Assembly (NCBI RefSeq): GCF_009192765.1
Contig: NZ_VOHQ01000002.1
Coordinates: forward strand, 372,001-436,000
Length of the DNA: 64,000 nt
Direction of reading: 5' to 3'
Source: Agriterribacter humi
Lineage (GTDB): Bacteria; Bacteroidota; Bacteroidia; Chitinophagales; Chitinophagaceae
The translations under genes and the position numbers were made by a program. The notes under the pieces were generated by a model. The model had not been told where the DNA came from, made no database searches, and worked only from the letters and a program-made list of their open reading frames with translations. Shown here in pieces: positions 27,885 through 37,282 of this stretch (positions are counted from its first letter, which is position 1; each line of letters opens with the position of its first letter).

Positions 27885-29022
27885 ACTCTTAGAAGATATA
27901 CTGGTATTGGATTTCAGCCAATTTTTATCCGGACCTTATGCAAGCTTACGCCTCTCCGATATGGGAGCGAGGGTAATTAAAATAGAACGACCTGTTATTG
28001 GAGATATCTGCCGCACCTTATATGTGTCGGATGTAAAGATAGATGGAGCTGAGTCTACGATATTTCATGCTATCAATCGCAATAAAGAAAGCTTTGTCGC
28101 GGATATCAAAGATGAAGATGAATTGGAAAAAATAAAGAAATTGATTAAGAAAGCAGATATTCTTATTCACAATTTTCGTCCCGGTGTTATGCAAAGAGTG
28201 GGATTGGGATACGAAGCAGTTAAGGAAATAAACCCGACCCTTATCTATGCAGAGATCAGCGGATATGGCGAAAAAGGAGAATGGAAAGGATTCCCCGGGC
28301 AGGATCTTTTATTGCAGTCGGTTTCGGGCATTGCCTATTTAAGCGGTAACGAGGCCGACCAGCCCACACCTATGGGCGTGGCTGCCGGCGATATACTGGC
28401 AGGCACACACCTGGTTCAGGGCATCCTTGCCGCGTTGTTTAGCCGCTTTAATTCAGGGGAAGGATCATTGGTGCAGGTAAGCATGCTGGAAAGTTTATTG
28501 GATTTTCAGTTTGAAGTGCTGACCTGCTTCCTGAATGATGGTTATGCATTGCCCGAACGCAGCGCCGTTAATAACGGTCACGCATACATTGCAGCACCCT
28601 ATGGAATATATCAAACAGCAGATGGATATATTGCATTGGCAATGGGTTCTATTACTTTGTTGGGCCAGCTTTTGCAATGTGATTTGCTATACAAATACAA
28701 TGAGCCCACTGAATGGTTTGATAAAAGAGATGAAATAAAATTGATATTGAAAGAGCATTTGCTTACAAAGAAAACAAAAGAATGGTTGCATATTCTTGAG
28801 CCTGCAGATATATGGTGTTCGGATGTTTTTGATTATGATACGTTATTAAAAAGCGATGGCTACAACGTGCTGGATATGGAACAAATGGTGTATTCAGGAA
28901 ACAAAAATATAAAAACTACGAGGTGCCCTGTTCGTGTGGATGGAGAAGCTTTAAAATCGGACAAGGGAGCGCCTGCACTGGGACAGGATACATTGATGAT
29001 CGGGAAAGAATTTGGTTTATGA
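27877..29022 (+). CDS. Class III (CaiB/BaiF) CoA-transferase, subunit or isozyme 2
   Basis: 381 residues, the same length as the upstream paralogue and clearly similar along its whole length (LDFSQFLSGPYASLRLSDMGARVIKIE, NFRPGVMQRVGLGYE, TTRCPVRVDGE near the end). The catalytic Asp is retained at D172 (AAGDILAG). The 8-bp overlap with the preceding gene suggests a heteromeric enzyme, a known arrangement for two-subunit class III transferases such as benzylsuccinate CoA-transferase. Two separate enzymes with different acids are also possible. Two MaoC-type genes follow in the same operon, so the CoA ester is probably hydrated or dehydrated next (inference). Confidence 0.9.
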   Translation: MSKLLEDILVLDFSQFLSGPYASLRLSDMGARVIKIERPVIGDICRTLYVSDVKIDGAESTIFHAINRNKESFVADIKDEDELEKIKKLIKKADILIHNFRPGVMQRVGLGYEAVKEINPTLIYAEISGYGEKGEWKGFPGQDLLLQSVSGIAYLSGNEADQPTPMGVAAGDILAGTHLVQGILAALFSRFNSGEGSLVQVSMLESLLDFQFEVLTCFLNDGYALPERSAVNNGHAYIAAPYGIYQTADGYIALAMGSITLLGQLLQCDLLYKYNEPTEWFDKRDEIKLILKEHLLTKKTKEWLHILEPADIWCSDVFDYDTLLKSDGYNVLDMEQMVYSGNKNIKTTRCPVRVDGEALKSDKGAPALGQDTLMIGKEFGL

Positions 29023-29070
29023 AAAGATAGCCTGGCTTAAATAAAAAAATAATTCATTTATAAATTGGGA

Positions 29071-31305
29071 ATGATGATAAGAAATATATGTTTAGTAGTT
29101 TTTTTAATGCATAGCGCATTTTGCGTTTCAGCACAACAGGTAAACGATTTTAATCTCCGGTTTTCTGAACGGGGAGAAGATTCCTGGAGCTCCATGCCCC
29201 TGGGAAATGGTGAAATATCTTCACAGGTATGGACTGATAAAGAAGGGAAGATACAGTTTTACCTGGGTACCACAGATAGCAGGGATGCAATGGATAACCT
29301 GATAAAGGTTGGAAAATTAACCATTCAGTTCGAGCCTGATATTATAGTAAACGGAAAGAACTACGCTGAAGAGTTGCTATTGAATGAAGGTGTTTTCCGT
29401 ATTAAAAACAGTTTGGCCGACATACAGTTCCGTGTGGATGCCAACCGCCCGGAAATAGTAGTTTCAGGTTCATCAGCAGTTCCTGTTAAGATAAAAGTGA
29501 CGAACAATATATGGCGCACCGAAACACGCGACTGGAATAAAGATGAATACCTGGCCGAATACGGCGACAATGAAATGCCCTTCAAACCTTTTATGGAAGC
29601 AGACGATGCCTTAAAAAGTTCCGGCGGGGGTATTATCTGGTTTCACAGAAATAAAAATGAAGTATTCTGGAACGAATTAATGAAAGCGAATGGTCTTTTA
29701 GATGAAGGAATAGTCAATCCGTTAAAAAACAGGACTTTTGGCGCACTTGTGAAAGGAGCTGGATTACAAGCTTTAAACGATACTGTTTTATATACTGCAA
29801 AACCACTGAAAAAATTTATTATCAAAACAACTGTACTGGTACAACAAACAGACACCAGGGAAGCATATATTAATACGCTTCAAAATCTTGCTGCAGACCT
29901 TGACAAGACCGGAGAGACTGTTGCGCTGGCTGCTCATAAAAAATGGTGGTCCGGTTTCTGGAACAGGAGTTATATTTATTTTAATGCGGCAGATAAAAAG
30001 CTGAACGACACACTTTTCCTTTTAAACAGGGGATATGTATTGCAGCGTTATGTAAATGCTATAGGAGGAAGAGGCAGCCTGCCCATAAAGTTCAATGGAT
30101 CTACATTGGTGCTGGATACCTATAACCAGGCGATTGGCAGGGTATCGGGGAAGTCTGCGGACGCGAGATTATGGGGCGGCGCTTTCTGGTGGCAGAATAC
30201 AAGGTTAATGTATTATCCTATGCTGGCCTCCGGCGACTTTGACCAGATACAACCGTTCATTAATTTTTATTTGAACCTGTTGCCGGTCGCTAAAAAAATG
30301 ACTAAAAAATTCCATAAAAATGATGGCGCCCGTTTTTTGGAAACTACACATTTCTGGGGAGCATGGAGAGGCGGCGATATAGGATGGGACAGGACGAATT
30401 TGCAGCCGGGAATTTCAACCAATCCGTATATAAAAGACCTGATCATAACAGGACTTGAAATGTCGAACTATTTATTAGATTATTACAGGTACACAGGAGA
30501 TGAGAAAATGCTGCATGCGCAAACGATTCCTTTTATCAAAGAAGTATTATTGTTCTATGATCAGCATTATCATCGCGATGCATCTGGAAAACTCTTAATT
30601 ACTCCGGCGCAATCGCTCGAAACGTATATCAATGCTGTAAATCCTACACCGGATATTGCGGGACTTATTGTTGTAACCGCAAGAGTGATGGAACTTACAA
30701 AAGATGAGTCAACACTGTCATTATGCGGCAAGTTGCAAAAAGAACTTCCTGCCATACCAACCGCTGTGAAGGATGGTAAGAAAATCATCTTACCTGTACA
30801 ATCCTATAAAAACAAAATAAATGTTGAGTACCCTGAACTGTATCCGGTATTTCCATTCCGGATATATGGCGCCGGGAAAAAAGATACAGAAGTTGCCATC
30901 AATACCTTCAAAGAAAAACAAAGAGCTTATTCAGGGTGGCAGCAAACGGCTATCCAGGCTGCCATGCTTGGCTTAACAGATAGCGCCGCTAAAATTATGA
31001 AGATTAACGGACTGGCCTACGACAAGCGGTTTCGTTTTCCTGGATTCTGGGGACCCAATTATGATTATACGCCGGATCAATGCCATGCAGGAAATTATAT
31101 GAACACCATACAAACTATGCTGGTACAAGCTGAGAGCAACGATATATACCTGGTTCCTGCCTGGCCTGCGGAATGGAATGTTAAATTCAAACTTCATGTA
31201 CCGGGTGATAAGCAGGTGGAAGGAGAGTGGAAGAACGGGAAAATGGTAAGTGTAAAAAAACACCCCGAATCAAGTAACACGAATATAATTATTGGTTTTC
31301 GTTAA
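29071..31305 (+). CDS. Secreted DUF5703-like (alpha/alpha)6 glycosidase
   Basis: 745 residues from the ATG at 29071; an upstream in-frame TTG at 29065 is less likely. The signal peptide ends near VSAQQ. The N-terminal beta-sandwich holds SWSSMPLGNGEISSQVWTD and KLTIQFEP, matching the DUF5703 pattern seen in Bacteroidota glycan loci. The central barrel contains GGAFWWQNTRLMYYPML and ETTHFWGAWRGGDIGWDR. The C-terminal beta-domain ends with a typical MGWYDWDWEW-free strand set. Related to the proteins at 1545 and 24204 but a distinct subgroup. It is probably an exo-acting periplasmic glycosidase for a deoxyhexose or galactose residue. The substrate is unproven. Confidence 0.7.
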   Translation: MMIRNICLVVFLMHSAFCVSAQQVNDFNLRFSERGEDSWSSMPLGNGEISSQVWTDKEGKIQFYLGTTDSRDAMDNLIKVGKLTIQFEPDIIVNGKNYAEELLLNEGVFRIKNSLADIQFRVDANRPEIVVSGSSAVPVKIKVTNNIWRTETRDWNKDEYLAEYGDNEMPFKPFMEADDALKSSGGGIIWFHRNKNEVFWNELMKANGLLDEGIVNPLKNRTFGALVKGAGLQALNDTVLYTAKPLKKFIIKTTVLVQQTDTREAYINTLQNLAADLDKTGETVALAAHKKWWSGFWNRSYIYFNAADKKLNDTLFLLNRGYVLQRYVNAIGGRGSLPIKFNGSTLVLDTYNQAIGRVSGKSADARLWGGAFWWQNTRLMYYPMLASGDFDQIQPFINFYLNLLPVAKKMTKKFHKNDGARFLETTHFWGAWRGGDIGWDRTNLQPGISTNPYIKDLIITGLEMSNYLLDYYRYTGDEKMLHAQTIPFIKEVLLFYDQHYHRDASGKLLITPAQSLETYINAVNPTPDIAGLIVVTARVMELTKDESTLSLCGKLQKELPAIPTAVKDGKKIILPVQSYKNKINVEYPELYPVFPFRIYGAGKKDTEVAINTFKEKQRAYSGWQQTAIQAAMLGLTDSAAKIMKINGLAYDKRFRFPGFWGPNYDYTPDQCHAGNYMNTIQTMLVQAESNDIYLVPAWPAEWNVKFKLHVPGDKQVEGEWKNGKMVSVKKHPESSNTNIIIGFR

Positions 31306-31323
31306 TGAAATATTACTGTTTGT

Positions 31324-31830
31324 ATGAACCCGAATAAAGATGCGTCTAAACACAAAGACATCCCGGTATGGAACGCGGAAAACTGGTTTTACGAAGATAT
31401 AGTTGCCGGAAAAAGTATTCGTTCTATTCGGAGAACCATAAGCGAAGGGGAAAGCATGCAGTTTAATGCTTTGATGCTTGACATGCATCCTTATGTGGCA
31501 GATGAAATTTTTGCTAAGGAAGAGGGTATATTTGGCCGGCGGCTGGTGGCAGGTGCATTTGTATTTAGTGCCGGGCTGGGTTTGGTGGCTACCAATTGTG
31601 TAAATGCATTTAGTTATGGGTACGATAAGCTAAGGTTTATAAAACCTGTATTTATAGGCGATACGATCTATACCATCAAAACCGATCTGGATAAGCAGCC
31701 GAAATATAAAGATATGGGGTTGTACAGGGCCTGCTATGAAATATTTAAAAACGAAGGTGAGTTAGTATTGTATTGCGAGCATTTGCAAACGGTAAAATAT
31801 CGTAACCCGGAAGCCTTCTCCGAAAAATAG
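31324..31830 (+). CDS. MaoC-like hot-dog protein lacking the catalytic histidine
   Basis: 168 residues with a single hot-dog fold. It aligns over most of its length with the MaoC protein at 33635 (shared [18 protein letters not shown] versus [18 protein letters not shown]). In the hydratase motif the Asp is kept (D53 in [11 protein letters not shown]), but the catalytic His position is Val58, and the later 'AHG' segment is AAG-like (VAGAF, A76). Catalysis by the usual Asp/His pair is therefore unlikely. By analogy with heteromeric MaoC enzymes it may be the non-catalytic partner of the second protein. The gap to the following GH29 gene is 9 bp, so it is in the operon. Confidence 0.8.
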   Translation: MNPNKDASKHKDIPVWNAENWFYEDIVAGKSIRSIRRTISEGESMQFNALMLDMHPYVADEIFAKEEGIFGRRLVAGAFVFSAGLGLVATNCVNAFSYGYDKLRFIKPVFIGDTIYTIKTDLDKQPKYKDMGLYRACYEIFKNEGELVLYCEHLQTVKYRNPEAFSEK

Positions 31831-31839
31831 AACAACGGT

Positions 31840-33525
31840 ATGCACATTATTTATTTTTTTGTTCTTTTCATGGTATTGCAGGGATTATCGTGTGTTTCGC
31901 CCGGGGAGAAGGCTCAATTGGCCAAGCCTTCATCACAGCAATACAGTTGGCACGAGCAGGAACGGATTATGTTTATTCATTTTGGTATGGCTACCTGGCA
32001 GGGCAGGGAGTATGATAATTTTAGCACTGATCTTAAAAAAGTGAATCCTTCAAAAATAAATACGGATGAATGGTGCAGGATCGCGCAATCGTGGGGGGCC
32101 AAGCAAATTGTTTTTGTGGCCAAACATGTGGGTGGCTTTTGCTGGTGGCCAACAGCAACCACGGATTATAATGTAAAAAATATAGCATGGAAAGGTGGCA
32201 ACGGCGACCTTGTAGCTGAAATAGCCGCATCCTGCAAAAAATTTGGATTAAATCTTGGGTTATACCTGTATCCCGGCGATGATAAATGGGGCGCGGGGTT
32301 AGGAAGCGGCGGACGTACGAAAGACACAACAAAGCAGGAGGCTTACAATAAAATTTACCGGCAGCAACTAACGGAACTGCTTACCCGCTATGGTGAAATT
32401 AAAGAGGTATGGTTTGACGGCACCTGTGTTATAGATGTGGAAGATATCCTGGCCGAAAATGCCAGGGAAGCAGTTATTTTTCAAAGCCCCCAGGCAACCA
32501 TTCGCTGGGTGGGTAACGAAGCTGGCTTTGCTCCCTATCCCGCATGGAATTCCTTATACAGTACAGATTTGAAATCCGGAGTGGCAACGGCGGTACAGGG
32601 TACACCTGATGGAGATGCCTGGGCGCCGTTAGAATGCGATGTGCCGCTATACAATCATAACTGGTTCTGGTCGAAGGCAAATGAAAATAAGCGTCGCAAT
32701 GTAGATGACCTGATGGAGATATATTATAAGTCTGCCGGAAGAGGCGCATTGCTACTGTTAAATGCAACGCCAGATACAGCCGGAGTGATACCGGAGGGAG
32801 ATGTAAAACAATACGCGGCCTTCGGCAAAGAAATAGCGCGCAGGTTTGGGCAGCCCTTAAAAATGGTGAGCGACAAACAAGGAAAGGAAGTAACGATAGG
32901 CTTTGACGAGCCTACGGTAATCAATCATGTGGTCATCATGGAAGATTACAGGGAAGGCGAACGTATAAGGGCTTATGATGTGGAAGGATATGCCGGGGAT
33001 GAATGGAAAAGGCTATCCTCGGGATCATCTGTTGGAAGAAAAAAGATAGATTATTTTGAGGACATAGCTGTTACGAAAGTGAGGCTTACTATTACGCAGT
33101 CTGTAGCAGAACCCTTGATCCGTTCTTTCTCTTTGTATAAAATTGATAATACGCCTGAGTTGAAGTATAAAGAGGAAGCTGTTTCAAAAGACTGGCAATA
33201 TCTTAATTCATGGATGCCGGAAATGTTTAGCAATGGAAAAGCAAGCATTAACCTCAATCTTACCTCATATATTCCCGTACCCGGACAATACGAGGTTTTA
33301 TTTAAGGAAACAGGAGGGAAGAGAGTGACTGTGATAGATAAAGCTGAGCTATTTTACGATGGAGAAAAAACGCTCCCCGAATTTATAACCATAAAAGACA
33401 ATAACATTTTTATTAACCGGACAGCTCAGGTTACCAACGAAACAAGCATTTTGCTGAAAGTAACATTCAGCGCAACAGGTGAAAATGATAGTAAAGGAAG
33501 TATAAGTTTCAGGGCTGTCCACTAA
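31840..33525 (+). CDS. GH29 alpha-L-fucosidase-like lipoprotein
   Basis: 561 residues. The lipoprotein signal has its lipobox ending at C18 (QGLSC). The GH29 barrel spans ~35-335: FIHFGMATW (45-53), AKHVGGFCWW (94-103), GLNLGLYLYPGDD, and VWFDGTC with the likely nucleophile D193. The second His of the common AKHHxGF motif is Val97 here, as in some distant GH29 members, so substrate preference may differ. Two beta domains follow: ~335-440, similar to the C-terminus of the fusion at 6498, and ~445-561. It should release alpha-linked L-fucose or a related sugar in the periplasm. The gene lies between the two MaoC genes. Confidence 0.85.
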   Translation: MHIIYFFVLFMVLQGLSCVSPGEKAQLAKPSSQQYSWHEQERIMFIHFGMATWQGREYDNFSTDLKKVNPSKINTDEWCRIAQSWGAKQIVFVAKHVGGFCWWPTATTDYNVKNIAWKGGNGDLVAEIAASCKKFGLNLGLYLYPGDDKWGAGLGSGGRTKDTTKQEAYNKIYRQQLTELLTRYGEIKEVWFDGTCVIDVEDILAENAREAVIFQSPQATIRWVGNEAGFAPYPAWNSLYSTDLKSGVATAVQGTPDGDAWAPLECDVPLYNHNWFWSKANENKRRNVDDLMEIYYKSAGRGALLLLNATPDTAGVIPEGDVKQYAAFGKEIARRFGQPLKMVSDKQGKEVTIGFDEPTVINHVVIMEDYREGERIRAYDVEGYAGDEWKRLSSGSSVGRKKIDYFEDIAVTKVRLTITQSVAEPLIRSFSLYKIDNTPELKYKEEAVSKDWQYLNSWMPEMFSNGKASINLNLTSYIPVPGQYEVLFKETGGKRVTVIDKAELFYDGEKTLPEFITIKDNNIFINRTAQVTNETSILLKVTFSATGENDSKGSISFRAVH

Positions 33526-33634
33526 CATCATTTTACGGAGCATGGATGCTGTGCCCTGGAACCTGGTATATAAGGAGTCCGTTTTGGCAATACGAGGTAT
33601 TTTGCTTCAAACCATATAAACATAATTGAAGGGC

Positions 33635-34072
33635 ATGTTCACCAAAATATATTTTGAAGACTATACAGAAGAAATGGTACGAGAAACCATCGGCCGTACC
33701 ATTACGGAAACGGATATTGTATTACACGCCGGGCAAACCGGCGACTTTTTTCCTCACCACATGGATGCGGAGTGGTGCAAAACACAGCCATTCAAACAAC
33801 GTATAGCCCATGGTACGCTCATATTCAGTATAGCGGTTGGAATGACGGCTTCGCAAATCAATGAAGTGGCGTTTACCTACGGGTACGAAAGACTCCGGTT
33901 TATAAAGCCTGTGCATATTGGCGATACCATAAAAGTAAAAGTTACTGTGAAAGGGAAAAAAGAATATAAAAATCCCGCTCAGGGTTTAATTACGGAACTG
34001 GTGGAAGTATATAATCAGCGCAATGAAATGGTAATGGTTTGCGAACATATATTGCTCGCTCAAAAAAAATAA
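33635..34072 (+). CDS. MaoC-family enoyl-CoA hydratase/dehydratase
   Basis: 145 residues from the ATG at 33635; an in-frame TTG at 33626 would add three. It is a hot-dog domain with the hydratase-2-type motif [13 protein letters not shown], giving the catalytic pair D37 and H42, and the following RIAHGTL (H59). It should add or remove water across a CoA-activated double bond in the cytoplasm. The preceding MaoC-like protein (31324) lacks the His, so the two may assemble as a heteromer. The 109-bp leader is the longest gap in this part of the operon. The solute-binding homologue starts 3 bp after its stop. Confidence 0.9.
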   Translation: MFTKIYFEDYTEEMVRETIGRTITETDIVLHAGQTGDFFPHHMDAEWCKTQPFKQRIAHGTLIFSIAVGMTASQINEVAFTYGYERLRFIKPVHIGDTIKVKVTVKGKKEYKNPAQGLITELVEVYNQRNEMVMVCEHILLAQKK

Positions 34073-34075
34073 CTG

Positions 34076-35254
34076 ATGCCTGAAAAGATTGAACTAAAAG
34101 GAATAACATGGGGGCATAGCAGGGGATATACGCCATTGGTTGCCGCCTCGCAGAGGTTTAATGAGCTTTATCCGGAAATTGATATTACCTGGAAAAAACG
34201 AACGCTCCAGGAGTTCGCCGATTTCCCTATAGAAAAACTGGTAGAATCGTATGATCTGCTGATCATAGATCATCCCTGGGTTGGATGTGCTGCTGCAACA
34301 CAATGTGTGCTTCCGTTAGACCAATACCTATCCGGAACTTATTTACAGGATCAATTGAAATATTCAACAGGCTATTCGCATCAAAGTTATCAGTACGGAG
34401 GACATCAGTGGGCTTTGGCCATTGATGCTGCAACACCTGTTGCCAGTTACAGGAAAGATTTGTTGTTACGGCACGGCACACCAGTGCCTGATACCTGGGA
34501 GGAAGTAATTGCAATGGCAGATATGGGAAGGGTAGCGGTGCCGGCTATTCCTATTGATCTGCTGATGAATTTTTATATGTTATGCATTGCTTTTGGGCAT
34601 GAACCTTTTTTAAATGAAGAAGAAGTAACAGATAAGCAAACAGGGCTAAAAGTATTGGATGCCATGCGATCACTATGGAGCCGGGTAAACCCCGAAATGT
34701 TTGATTGTAATCCTATAGCGGTGGCGGAACGGATGTCTTCAACGGATGATTACTGGTATTGTCCTTTTGCGTATGGGTATTCCAATTATTCAAGAAAAGG
34801 GTATGCAAAATATCTCCTTCATTATACAGATATCGTTAGATTTGAAACTGCAGGTAGTCGTTTACGTAGTACTTTGGGGGGGACGGGTTTGTCTGTGTCG
34901 GCATTTTGTAAGCATAAAGCCCAGGCATTGCAGTTTGCAGAATGGATCGTATCGGAAAATATTCAGACAACATTATATGTGGAACACGGCGGGCAGCCGG
35001 GATACGGTAAAGCTTGGGAAGATGAAAATGTAAACCGTAATACCAATAATTATTTTATGGAAACTTTACCCGCATTGGAACGGGCTTATGTAAGACCCCG
35101 GTATAACGGTTATTTGCACTTTCAGGACAATGCAGGTATCCCTCTGTGGGATTATCTGAAACATGGCGGAAACGCCGGACAGGTGCTGGATAAAATAAAC
35201 CGCATGTACAGGCAAGCAAAGCCCGTAACTCCACAGGAGCAGGCAGGGGGTTGA
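34076..35254 (+). CDS. Family 1 solute-binding-protein homologue without export signal
   Basis: 392 residues with the fold of ABC-type sugar-binding proteins: LVAASQRFNELYPEIDITW near the N-terminus, YDLLIIDHPW, PVPDTWEEVIAMAD, and a C-terminal helical lobe (HKAQALQFAEWIVSENIQTT). There is no signal peptide or lipobox, and an in-frame TAA lies two codons before the ATG, so no longer start is possible. The protein is therefore predicted to be cytoplasmic. No ABC permease or ATPase is encoded in the window. It begins 3 bp after a MaoC gene, so translation is probably coupled. It could be a sugar or CoA-metabolite sensor or carrier. Its role is unknown. Confidence 0.75.
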   Translation: MPEKIELKGITWGHSRGYTPLVAASQRFNELYPEIDITWKKRTLQEFADFPIEKLVESYDLLIIDHPWVGCAAATQCVLPLDQYLSGTYLQDQLKYSTGYSHQSYQYGGHQWALAIDAATPVASYRKDLLLRHGTPVPDTWEEVIAMADMGRVAVPAIPIDLLMNFYMLCIAFGHEPFLNEEEVTDKQTGLKVLDAMRSLWSRVNPEMFDCNPIAVAERMSSTDDYWYCPFAYGYSNYSRKGYAKYLLHYTDIVRFETAGSRLRSTLGGTGLSVSAFCKHKAQALQFAEWIVSENIQTTLYVEHGGQPGYGKAWEDENVNRNTNNYFMETLPALERAYVRPRYNGYLHFQDNAGIPLWDYLKHGGNAGQVLDKINRMYRQAKPVTPQEQAGG

Positions 35255-35320
35255 GTGCTTTATGGTAATTATAAATGATGCGGTAAACTGCTCACGGGCT
35301 AAACAGTAAATACATAAACA

Positions 35321-36166
35321 ATGATTATTGACACGCATATCCATATCTGGGATCTGAAAAGAGCAGCATACGATTGGTTGAAAGAGGATACCAGTATATT
35401 AAACCGCACTTATCAACTGGAGGAACTACTGCCTTCTTTTTCGCCCGCGAAGGTTACGCAGGGCGTGTTGGTGCAGGCAGCTAATAATATGGAGGATACC
35501 GGATTTATGCTGGAAACGGCGCGAAACCATGATCAGGTTGCAGGCGTGGTGGGCTGGCTGCCTTTGATGGATCCTGTTAAAACATTCGGTATACTGAATG
35601 AAAAGCTTTTGAAAGAAAAACATTTTAAAGGGGTAAGGCATTTAATTCATAATGAGCCGGATCCTGCATGGTTGTTGCAGCCTGAAGTGCTGGAAAGCCT
35701 GCAGATACTGGCAATACATAATATACCTTATGATGTGGTAGGCATAAACGATGATCATCTCCAAACCGCTATAAAGGTTTCAGAGAAAATACCTGATCTT
35801 AAAATCGTGCTTGATCATTTGAATCAACCACCCATTGCGGAAAAGAAAAGATTTGGAAGATGGGGGGATTTGATGAAGGCTATTGCTGGTAACAGTAACG
35901 TATATGCTAAGATTTCCGGACTGGGGACTGCATCCGGGAACCTTACTGGCTGGACAGCGGATGATGTTAGGCCATATATGGCATATACGCTGGAACTATT
36001 TGGCGCTAAGCGTTGTTTTTGCGGAGGCGACTGGCCGGTTAGCCTGCTTGCGGGCTCATATGAAAATCACTGGACGATTTACCGGAACATCCTGTCGGGC
36101 CTTTTACAGGAAGCTGATGCAGACCTGGTTTTACATAAAAACGCAAAACAGTTTTATAATCTCTGA
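35321..36166 (+). CDS. COG3618 amidohydrolase, putative L-fucono/L-rhamnono-lactonase
   Basis: 281 residues, a metal-dependent (beta/alpha)8 barrel of the amidohydrolase-2 type. Metal and catalytic motifs are DTHIHIWD (H6, H8), VRHLIHNE, VLDHLNQPP with a His near 170, and the C-terminal CGGDWPV with the catalytic Asp. Members of this group hydrolyse L-fucono-1,5-lactone, L-rhamnono-1,4-lactone or related lactones (LigI/COG3618). It precedes a RhaT-type permease, which supports a role in the non-phosphorylating breakdown of 6-deoxyhexoses in the cytoplasm. The exact lactone cannot be read from the sequence. Confidence 0.85.
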   Translation: MIIDTHIHIWDLKRAAYDWLKEDTSILNRTYQLEELLPSFSPAKVTQGVLVQAANNMEDTGFMLETARNHDQVAGVVGWLPLMDPVKTFGILNEKLLKEKHFKGVRHLIHNEPDPAWLLQPEVLESLQILAIHNIPYDVVGINDDHLQTAIKVSEKIPDLKIVLDHLNQPPIAEKKRFGRWGDLMKAIAGNSNVYAKISGLGTASGNLTGWTADDVRPYMAYTLELFGAKRCFCGGDWPVSLLAGSYENHWTIYRNILSGLLQEADADLVLHKNAKQFYNL

Positions 36167-36214
36167 TCATCGCGATACACGCATACTTCATCATAATCCA
36201 ATTCCCGTAATTAC

Positions 36215-37267
36215 ATGAATTTACTTTTTGGCATTCTTTTGCATGGCATAGGCGCTTTTTCCGCATCGGTTTGTTATACACCGCAAAAAAAAACCGTATC
36301 GTGGTCCTGGCAAACCTACTGGCTGATGCAGGCTGCGGTTTGCTGGCTGCTGTTACCCGTTATAGTGGCATGGATCACTATTCCTCATTTGGTTCAGGTA
36401 TTAGCAGAAGCTCCCGGTAATGCGATGTGGAGGTCATTTATATTAGGAGCGCTGTATGGTATCGGAGGAACTGCTTTTGGCCTGGCTATCCGCTACGTTG
36501 GATTTTCGCTTACCTATGCTATCTCCGTTGGTATTTCCTGTGTGCTCGGAACATTACTGCCACCCCTTTACCGTGGAGAATTGGGCGCTATATTAAGTGA
36601 CACAGGTGGCGGATGGATATTGAGTGGTATTACTATAGGTGCAGCGGGCATTGCATTATGCGGATTGGCAGGACATTCAAAAGAAAAAGATATTGCAAAG
36701 CGCAGCAATTCCCAAACTGTTTTTTCTTTATCAATAGGGTTACCGCTTTGCATTTTGGCCGGCGTGCTTTCAGCAGTATACGGATTTTCTTTAGACCAGG
36801 GACAGCCCATTGCTGATGTGGCAGCCCAATACGGGGCAGGCCATTTCCAGGGAAATGTAATTTATATATTTTCCAATACCGGAGCTTTTCTCAGTACCAT
36901 GATATATTGTCTTTACCTTCATCTGAAACAAAAAACATTCAAAGAATACATTTCACTGCCTCCTGGTCCAAAAACAGGAAAAAGAGTATTATCCTTAAAC
37001 TACATCTTAGCTGTTATAACAGGTGTATTATGGTATACGCAATTTTTCTTTTACGGGTTAGGGCATATGCGCATGGGCGCCTATAAATTTACGAGTTGGG
37101 CCATCCACATGATCATGCTTGTATTGATAAGCGCCTTAATTGGAATATTGCTAAAGGAATGGATGAACAGCAGTAAATCAACGCGGTTTTATTTGATTGC
37201 TGCGATTTTCACACTTATCGTGTCTGTATTGATTTTAACGTACGGAAATTATCTTGGACAATCTTAA
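36215..37267 (+). CDS. rhaT: RhaT-type L-rhamnose/proton symporter
   Basis: 350 residues with ten predicted membrane helices, the topology of the RhaT family (drug/metabolite transporter superfamily). Segments like LLHGIGAFSASVCYTPQKK, WSWQTYWLMQAAVCWLLLPV and FILGALYGIGGTAFGLAIRYVGFSLTYAI match E. coli RhaT regions closely in character. It should bring L-rhamnose, or a close relative, into the cytoplasm with H+. It follows the lactonase gene by 48 bp and precedes a Gfo/Idh/MocA dehydrogenase by 15 bp. Together they form import, oxidation and lactone-opening steps. The symbol rests on family membership. Confidence 0.85.
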   Translation: MNLLFGILLHGIGAFSASVCYTPQKKTVSWSWQTYWLMQAAVCWLLLPVIVAWITIPHLVQVLAEAPGNAMWRSFILGALYGIGGTAFGLAIRYVGFSLTYAISVGISCVLGTLLPPLYRGELGAILSDTGGGWILSGITIGAAGIALCGLAGHSKEKDIAKRSNSQTVFSLSIGLPLCILAGVLSAVYGFSLDQGQPIADVAAQYGAGHFQGNVIYIFSNTGAFLSTMIYCLYLHLKQKTFKEYISLPPGPKTGKRVLSLNYILAVITGVLWYTQFFFYGLGHMRMGAYKFTSWAIHMIMLVLISALIGILLKEWMNSSKSTRFYLIAAIFTLIVSVLILTYGNYLGQS

Positions 37268-37282
37268 ATCATCATCACTGCG

